A stretch of 11,744 bases of DNA, from the NCBI GenBank assembly GCA_947463105.1, contig CANHSD010000075.1, positions 1 to 11,744 on the forward strand, in the 5' to 3' direction. Source of the stretch: Chitinophagaceae bacterium. Its GTDB lineage: Bacteria; Bacteroidota; Bacteroidia; Chitinophagales; Chitinophagaceae. Position numbers and translations under genes: made by a program. Below, in pieces: positions 6,862 to 11,744 of the stretch (its first letter is position 1; every line of letters begins with the position of its first letter). The notes beneath the pieces are model-generated. The model made no database searches, was not told the origin of the DNA, and worked only from the letters and a program-made list of their open reading frames with translations.

Positions 6862-8433
6862 GTGAGATCAATCAAGCATCCATATTTCAACATATTCATC
6901 GTTTTTTTACTCGCAGGGCTGTTTGTTGCCCTGGCTTCGGGTATATCCATCCCGAAAATTGAACCTACTAAAGGTGAAAAGCTGGCAAAACGATACTGCG
7001 GCAGCTGCCATCTGTTTCCCTCCCCCTACCTGCTGGACAAGAAAACCTGGAAAGAGTCGGTATTGCCAAACATGGGCTGGAGGCTGGGTATCAGGAAAGC
7101 AGGAAAAGATCCGTTTGACCAAATGAAGCAAGAGGAGGCAATCCTGGTCCAGCAATTGAACATCTACCCTGATTCAGCCCATTTGTCCAAAGAAGATTGG
7201 CAGCTGATTGTAGACTATTACGTGCGCAATGCGCCTGAACAGCCGCTGATGATTGAAAATACCCTGCCAGACAGCATGGATTCATTGAGGTTTCAGGCTA
7301 GTCCACTATACATGGGTGATCAGGGATCTTCGGCTGTCCCCAAACTGACCAAAACAACCATGTTGAAATATGATTCCCTGGAATCCAAACTCTATGTTGG
7401 CAATGCACACAATGAAATATATGTGTTGGACAGTCTGTTTCAGGTAGACAACTACTGGGAGGTCGTGAATCCTCCGGTTGACATCCATTTTACACCAAAT
7501 CTTCCAGCATCATTGCTGACCATCGGATCGATTGCCCCTTCTGAGGAGAAAAAAGGATTCATCTTCCCGCTTGATTCAGTTGCCCTGAACAAACCCACCA
7601 CACAATTGATTGCTTCGTTAGCAAGGCCCGTTCAATTTGCCAAAGGCGATATCAATGGAGATGGACAAGACGACCTGGTAGTAGCTGAATTCGGCAACCA
7701 TACCGGAAAGCTCAGCTGGTTTGACGGTGGAGATCCGAAAAAGAAGAAAATCCTGAAATACCAGGCGGGCATCAGGAAAGTTGTCATCCAGGATATGAAC
7801 CAGGACAATTTGCCTGACCTGGTTGTCATGGGCGCACAGGCCTATGAAAGCATCATGCTTTTCATCAACAAGGGTGATGGGAATTTTGAGGACAAGGTTG
7901 TTTTGCAGTTTCCTCCGGTATATGGATTGAGCCATTTTGAATTGGCCGATTTCAACAGGGATGGATACTGGGATATCCTCATGACCAATGGCGACAATTG
8001 GGACCTTTCTGCCATCAGAAAAAGTTACCACGGGGTTAGGATTTTTATGAATGACAGAAAAAACAATTTTAAGGAAACCTTCTTCAATACTGTGTTTGGT
8101 GCCAGCAAGGCCATGGCCCATGATTTTGATGGGGATGGCGACCTTGATATTGCTGCCACCTCTTTTTATGACGACCCATTTGACACCGTGGAAGGATTCG
8201 TTTATTTCGAAAACCTGGGTGGTATGAAATTCAGCAAGCTGATGATCAAGGAAGCTGCCATCGGAAAATGGTTGACAATGGAGCTTGCAGACCTTGACCA
8301 TGATGGAGACAAGGACATCATCCTGGGATCCTATTTTCACAATGTGGCAGAGATGACAAAATTTCTTGGCAGGGGGATGGTGAGCTTCCCACAGGCATTG
8401 GTAATTTGGAACAATACCATCAAATCAAAATAA
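6862..8433 (+). CDS. Secreted c-type cytochrome domain fused to an FG-GAP/VCBS beta-propeller
   Basis: This 523-residue protein begins with an uncleaved-anchor or signal segment (about 8-28, NIFIVFLLAGLFVALASG). A small cytochrome-like domain follows, with one heme c motif CGSCH (46-50); Met71 in LPNMGWR is a candidate distal ligand. After a linker come five calcium-binding FG-GAP/VCBS-type blades with DxDxDG-like loops: GDINGDGQDD (about 262), DMNQDNLPD (about 311), DFNRDGYWD (about 363), DFDGDGDLD (about 421) and DLDHDGDKD (about 477). The protein should act in the periplasm or at the cell surface. The heme suggests electron transfer and the propeller suggests binding to a glycan or protein, but its function is unknown. 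The start is GTG at 6862: no in-frame ATG lies upstream before the stop at 6817-6819, and the next in-frame ATG (Met71) lies after the signal peptide and heme motif. It is the first gene of the sulfatase-fucosidase unit, 8 bp from the sulfatase. Confidence 0.88.
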   Translation: MRSIKHPYFNIFIVFLLAGLFVALASGISIPKIEPTKGEKLAKRYCGSCHLFPSPYLLDKKTWKESVLPNMGWRLGIRKAGKDPFDQMKQEEAILVQQLNIYPDSAHLSKEDWQLIVDYYVRNAPEQPLMIENTLPDSMDSLRFQASPLYMGDQGSSAVPKLTKTTMLKYDSLESKLYVGNAHNEIYVLDSLFQVDNYWEVVNPPVDIHFTPNLPASLLTIGSIAPSEEKKGFIFPLDSVALNKPTTQLIASLARPVQFAKGDINGDGQDDLVVAEFGNHTGKLSWFDGGDPKKKKILKYQAGIRKVVIQDMNQDNLPDLVVMGAQAYESIMLFINKGDGNFEDKVVLQFPPVYGLSHFELADFNRDGYWDILMTNGDNWDLSAIRKSYHGVRIFMNDRKNNFKETFFNTVFGASKAMAHDFDGDGDLDIAATSFYDDPFDTVEGFVYFENLGGMKFSKLMIKEAAIGKWLTMELADLDHDGDKDIILGSYFHNVAEMTKFLGRGMVSFPQALVIWNNTIKSK

Positions 8434-8441
8434 ACAGGTTT

Positions 8442-9881
8442 ATGAAAACAGTTGCCTTCATCGTGCTTTCATGCTTTTGGTCCTATTGTTTTTCCCAATC
8501 CAACAAAACAGCCAAAAACATCATCATCATTTATGCTGATGACCACAGCTACCATGCACTCGGTGCTATGGGCAATGCGATTGTCAAAACACCCAATCTC
8601 GACAAACTTGCTGCCTCCGGATTGCTCTTCACCCAAACCCATGTGATGGGCGGGCACCAGGGTGCAGTATGTGTTCCCAGCAGGGTGATGTTGTTAACAG
8701 GAAGATACGTGAACCGGTTGCCTGGAGATGGAGGGATTATTCCAGAGAGTTTTATTAGCCTTCCTGAAGTATTGCGCAGCAAGGGTCTTACCACCTACCA
8801 TACAGGAAAATGGCACAGTGACAAGGCCTCCCACCACCGCATGTTCAGCACAGGCGGCGACATATTTTTGGGCGGAATGCATTTTAACAAGGACGGCGGT
8901 CAAGCACATCCCACCGTTTATAGGTTTGACAGTACAGGCACCTACCCTGCATCAGCAAAAAGGAATAGCGATACGTTCAGCACCACCCTCTATGCCAACA
9001 ATGCCATCCAATTTCTTTCCAGCCAAACGGCCAAGGAAAAACCATTTTTTTGCTATGTGGCCTTCACCTCTCCACACGACCCCAGAACACCTCCTGGAGC
9101 CTTCGAAAAAATGTATGATCCTGCCACCATCCCCTTGCCACCCAACTTCATGAGCAGGCATCCTTTCGACAACGGTGACATGCGGGTCAGGGATGAGCAA
9201 CTCCTTCCAACGCCCAGGGATCCAGGAGCAACAAAAAAAGACATTGCACTGTATTATGGCATGGTGAGTGAGATGGATGCACAGGTGGGCCGAATCATGG
9301 AAGCCCTTGACAGGGCTGGCCTGAGAGAAAACACTTTGGTCATTTTTGCCGGAGACAATGGACTGGCCGTTGGACAACATGGCTTGCTGGGCAAACAGAA
9401 CCTCTATGAACACAGCATCCGTGTGCCGATGATCATTTCCGGTCCGGGGATTCCATCCAATATCAAGACAAATGGATTCACTTACCTGAGTGATATTGCA
9501 CCCACGGTGTTTGAATACCTTGGTATCAAGGCACCTGCTTCCGTTGAAGCCAAATCATTTTTTTCGGTGCTGAAAAATCCTTCCAAAAGCATCAGAAAAA
9601 ACATCTATAATGTATATGGCCATTGGAGCAGGAGCATCAAAACAGAAGACGGATTCAAAATGATCCTGTACAATGTGGATGGGATACTGACCACACAGTT
9701 GTTTGATCTGAAGAACGATCCATGGGAGACCAATGACCTGTCAAAAGATGAACGCTATTCCAACAGGATTTCAGCGATGAGGGCATTGTTGAAAAAAGAA
9801 ATGAGTGTCACACATGACAACCTTAATATTGATTTACCCGATTGGGGCAGAACGGAAAAACAAAAATCAAGAGGAAGCTAA
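8442..9881 (+). CDS. Secreted S1-family (formylglycine-dependent) sulfatase
   Basis: This 479-residue protein removes sulfate esters, here presumably from a glycan in the periplasm. A signal peptide covers about 1-18 (ending CFSQ). The catalytic signature CVPSRVMLLTGRY starts at Cys77, which must be oxidised to formylglycine by a maturase encoded elsewhere. Other active-site elements are present: Asp33-Asp34 in YADDH, Lys123 and His125 in TGKWH, His212-Asp213 in SPHDPR, Asp305-Asn306 in GDNG, and Lys318 in LGKQN. All expected metal and sulfate ligands appear intact, so it should be active. I chose ATG 8442, which puts the signal peptide at the N-terminus; a TTG at 8406 in the same frame would overlap the previous gene and add 12 non-hydrophobic residues. 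It lies 8 bp after the cytochrome/propeller gene and 21 bp before the fucosidase gene, so all three look co-transcribed. The S1 subfamily and exact sulfated sugar cannot be fixed by eye. Confidence 0.94.
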   Translation: MKTVAFIVLSCFWSYCFSQSNKTAKNIIIIYADDHSYHALGAMGNAIVKTPNLDKLAASGLLFTQTHVMGGHQGAVCVPSRVMLLTGRYVNRLPGDGGIIPESFISLPEVLRSKGLTTYHTGKWHSDKASHHRMFSTGGDIFLGGMHFNKDGGQAHPTVYRFDSTGTYPASAKRNSDTFSTTLYANNAIQFLSSQTAKEKPFFCYVAFTSPHDPRTPPGAFEKMYDPATIPLPPNFMSRHPFDNGDMRVRDEQLLPTPRDPGATKKDIALYYGMVSEMDAQVGRIMEALDRAGLRENTLVIFAGDNGLAVGQHGLLGKQNLYEHSIRVPMIISGPGIPSNIKTNGFTYLSDIAPTVFEYLGIKAPASVEAKSFFSVLKNPSKSIRKNIYNVYGHWSRSIKTEDGFKMILYNVDGILTTQLFDLKNDPWETNDLSKDERYSNRISAMRALLKKEMSVTHDNLNIDLPDWGRTEKQKSRGS

Positions 9882-9902
9882 AATTATTCAAACTACATTC
9901 TA

Positions 9903-11306
9903 ATGACAAAAAAAAGGGTAATTCCATTAGGGCTGATCATTCTCTTGCTAACCAATGTTGCCATCGCCAATGACAGCATACCTCTTCCGAATCCAACCCA
10001 AATGATTTGGCAGGATGCTGAATTGACAGCGCTGTTCAGCTATGACCTGCATGTATTTGATGGCGAGCGATACAACCAGCCCAAGAACAGAATCACACCG
10101 ATCAAAGACCACAATATTTTCAATCCTTCCCAACTGAACACGGACCAATGGATCAGTAGTTTTGCCGCTGCTGGTGGAAAGGTTGCCCTGCTCACGGCAA
10201 CCCATGAAACTGGTTTTGCATTGTATCAATCCGATATAAATCCCTATTGCATGAAAGCCCTGAAATTTCAGGATGGAAAAGGAGATATTGTGCGTGACTT
10301 TGTGGCTTCTTGCAGAAAATACAATGTCAAGCCCGGCATCTACATTGGCACCCGGTGGAATTCATTTTATGGTGTATATGATTTTATGGTGCACAACGAC
10401 AGCAGCCAGTTTGCCAGGAACCGACAAATCCATTACAACCACATGATGGAAAAAATGACAGAAGAGCTGATGTCGCGTTATGGAGAAATTTTCATGGTAT
10501 GGTTTGATGGAGGTGCACATGGCCCTGAACTGGGCGGCCCAAACATCCTTCCTATTGTAGAGAAGTACCAAAAAAACATCATTTTCTACCACAATACCCA
10601 GCGGGCAGACATCCGTTGGGGCGGAAGCGAATCCGGAACAGTGAGCTATCCTTGCTGGGGAACTTTTCCTTATCCTTTTTCACATTCCGCCCAACAAAAG
10701 GTGATTTTCAAAGACGATTTCAAGCTGCTGAAAGAAGGTGATGCCAATGGCAAGTATTTCATGCCTGCCATGAGTGATGCACCGTTGAGGGGATACAAGG
10801 GCCGACACGAATGGTTCTGGGAACCTGGTGATGAGGAATACATCCAACCCTTGGAAAACCTCATGAAGATGTATTATGGATCTGTTGGAAGAAACTCTAC
10901 CCTGATTCTCGGACTCACTCCAGACCCAAGAGGATTGATTCCAGGGCCTGATTCAATGAGATTAAAATCTTTTGGAGAAGAAATCAGGAAAAGATTCTCC
11001 CATCCGATTGCCACAACAAGCGGTGTTGGCCAGACACACCAGATCGATGTGAAAAAAAACACGGTCATCGACCATGTTGTCTTGATGGAAGATATCGCCC
11101 ATGGAGAAAGGGTGAGGGAATTCATTGTTGAAGGAAAGACCTCAAAAGGCTGGACCACGCTTTGTGCCGGTTCATCCATAGGACACAAATTCATTGCACA
11201 ATTCAATGCAACAACTGTGTCTGCACTGCGGTTGCGCATCACCAAAACATTGGCCGATCCGCAGATCAAAGCCTTCAGTATTTTTAATACCCTTACAACA
11301 AAATGA
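9903..11306 (+). CDS. Secreted GH29-type alpha-L-fucosidase with C-terminal discoidin-like domain
   Basis: This 467-residue protein has a signal peptide (about 1-22, ending NVAIA). A (beta/alpha)8 catalytic domain follows to about 365, then a C-terminal beta-sandwich resembling F5/8-type (discoidin) carbohydrate-binding domains at about 370-463. The nucleophile is probably Asp202 in VWFDGG. RWGGSESG (238-245) supplies Glu243, a candidate acid/base. The late motif SVGRNSTLILGLTPDPRGLI is typical of GH29. Expected role: exo-release of alpha-L-fucose from oligosaccharides in the periplasm. The segment equivalent to the usual KHHDGF fucose-binding motif is THETGF (100-105), and the usual N-terminal HWG is replaced by SYDLH. 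The protein therefore belongs to a divergent branch, closer in style to the GH29-B type, and its specificity may differ. It is the last gene of the plus-strand unit, with its TGA 3 bp from the stop of a converging gene. Confidence 0.88.
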   Translation: MTKKRVIPLGLIILLLTNVAIANDSIPLPNPTQMIWQDAELTALFSYDLHVFDGERYNQPKNRITPIKDHNIFNPSQLNTDQWISSFAAAGGKVALLTATHETGFALYQSDINPYCMKALKFQDGKGDIVRDFVASCRKYNVKPGIYIGTRWNSFYGVYDFMVHNDSSQFARNRQIHYNHMMEKMTEELMSRYGEIFMVWFDGGAHGPELGGPNILPIVEKYQKNIIFYHNTQRADIRWGGSESGTVSYPCWGTFPYPFSHSAQQKVIFKDDFKLLKEGDANGKYFMPAMSDAPLRGYKGRHEWFWEPGDEEYIQPLENLMKMYYGSVGRNSTLILGLTPDPRGLIPGPDSMRLKSFGEEIRKRFSHPIATTSGVGQTHQIDVKKNTVIDHVVLMEDIAHGERVREFIVEGKTSKGWTTLCAGSSIGHKFIAQFNATTVSALRLRITKTLADPQIKAFSIFNTLTTK

Positions 11307-11309
11307 TCT

Positions 11310-11744
11310 CTAACCGTTGACCAAAAAATACAAGATCCGGCAGGCATTGCCTTTGCTTTTCTCGTTTTTATCTGCCGACATCCTGATGCGAATACGGTGC
11401 TGCTTGTTTTTCAATTCATCCTCTAAGACGATGTACCAGGGCAAGTGAATGACGCGGCTCCATTGCGTAAAGAGATCTTTTTTCTTGAACGGCTTTCCAT
11501 CAATGCTGTATTCAATCACACCGGCATCAGGTCCTGATGCAATACAAATGCCGATGGCCTTTCCTGAAAAATCAAGCTCCAGTTCAGCACCCACTTCCGT
11601 AGCAACCAGGGCAGGCCGGTTCATGAATTGCTTTCTTCCTCCTACCCCATCTTTGGGAACCCATTTTTCATCAATGCTCCAATTGCTGATGATCCCTGCT
11701 TGCTTCACATCCACATATTGTCCTCCGGCGTAACTGAATGGATC
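11310..11744 (-). CDS. C-terminal part of a probable SGNH/GDSL-type esterase
   Basis: The frame is open from the right edge to a TAG at 11310-11312, giving the last 144 residues of a longer protein; the 5' part lies outside the window. It begins DPFSYAGGQYVDVKQAG, which shows that the internal GTG near 11714 is not a true start. The segment is a beta-rich domain with GRKQFMNRPALVATEVGAEL, FSGKAIGICIASGPDAGVIEYS and DLFTQWSRVIHLPWY. I recognise this as the accessory domain found at the C-terminus of Bacteroidota SGNH/GDSL hydrolases linked to glycan use. The catalytic Ser, Asp and His motifs are not in the window, so the esterase role rests on recognising this domain. It converges on the fucosidase gene with 3 bp between stops and no terminator between them. 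Confidence 0.65.
   Translation of the reverse strand, partial: DPFSYAGGQYVDVKQAGIISNWSIDEKWVPKDGVGGRKQFMNRPALVATEVGAELELDFSGKAIGICIASGPDAGVIEYSIDGKPFKKKDLFTQWSRVIHLPWYIVLEDELKNKQHRIRIRMSADKNEKSKGNACRILYFLVNG

Noticed and set aside
7618..8340. Minus-strand open frame of 240 codons inside the cytochrome/propeller gene
   Set aside because: It is fully antisense to a gene with clear domains, shows no recognizable motif, and arises from codon bias in the FG-GAP repeats.
8406..8441. Upstream TTG start for the sulfatase
   Set aside because: It would add 12 polar residues before a clear signal peptide and overlap the preceding gene; ATG 8442 is the better start.
10874..11347. Minus-strand open frame of 157 codons over the fucosidase 3' end
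   Set aside because: Antisense to the well-supported GH29 gene, no signal peptide or domain, and it overlaps the convergent esterase-like gene.
11684..11714. GTG near 11714 as the start of the right-edge gene
   Set aside because: The frame continues to the window edge with family-like sequence (DPFSYAGGQY), so the gene begins outside the window.

Overview
The window looks like a polysaccharide utilization locus (PUL) from a member of the Bacteroidota, probably a Chitinophagaceae-like environmental species. The evidence is a typical SusC/SusD outer-membrane pair, secreted carbohydrate-active enzymes on both sides of it, and start codons preceded by A-rich leaders without clear Shine-Dalgarno sites. 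The genus is an inference from protein style only. No RNA gene, CRISPR array, insertion sequence or integrase was seen.

Layout. On the minus strand, transcribed leftwards, are a SusC-like TonB-dependent transporter (3195-6536), a SusD-like lipoprotein (1583-3163), a strong intrinsic terminator (1530-1563) and a family 78 glycoside hydrolase (alpha-L-rhamnosidase type) that runs off the left edge (1-1516). A 325-bp divergent control region (6537-6861) separates this unit from a plus-strand unit of three tightly spaced genes: a secreted c-type cytochrome/FG-GAP beta-propeller protein (6862-8433), a Cys-type S1 sulfatase (8442-9881) and a GH29-type alpha-L-fucosidase (9903-11306). A second minus-strand unit enters from the right edge and ends 3 bp from the fucosidase. 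Only its last 144 codons are visible, and they resemble the C-terminal part of an SGNH/GDSL-type esterase (11310-11744).

How the genes could work together. SusD would capture and SusC import oligosaccharides. The sulfatase, fucosidase, rhamnosidase-type enzyme and probable esterase would remove sulfate, L-fucose, L-rhamnose and acyl groups. Together they point to a sulfated glycan rich in 6-deoxy sugars, such as an algal or microbial fucose/rhamnose-containing exopolysaccharide. The exact substrate is not determined by the sequence. The cytochrome/propeller protein is the least understood member.

The most notable non-coding signals are an 18-bp dyad with a central CG in the divergent control region (a LacI-type operator shape) and the terminator, which leaves only 13 nt before the GH78 start codon and so probably attenuates that gene. 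No regulator gene lies in the window.
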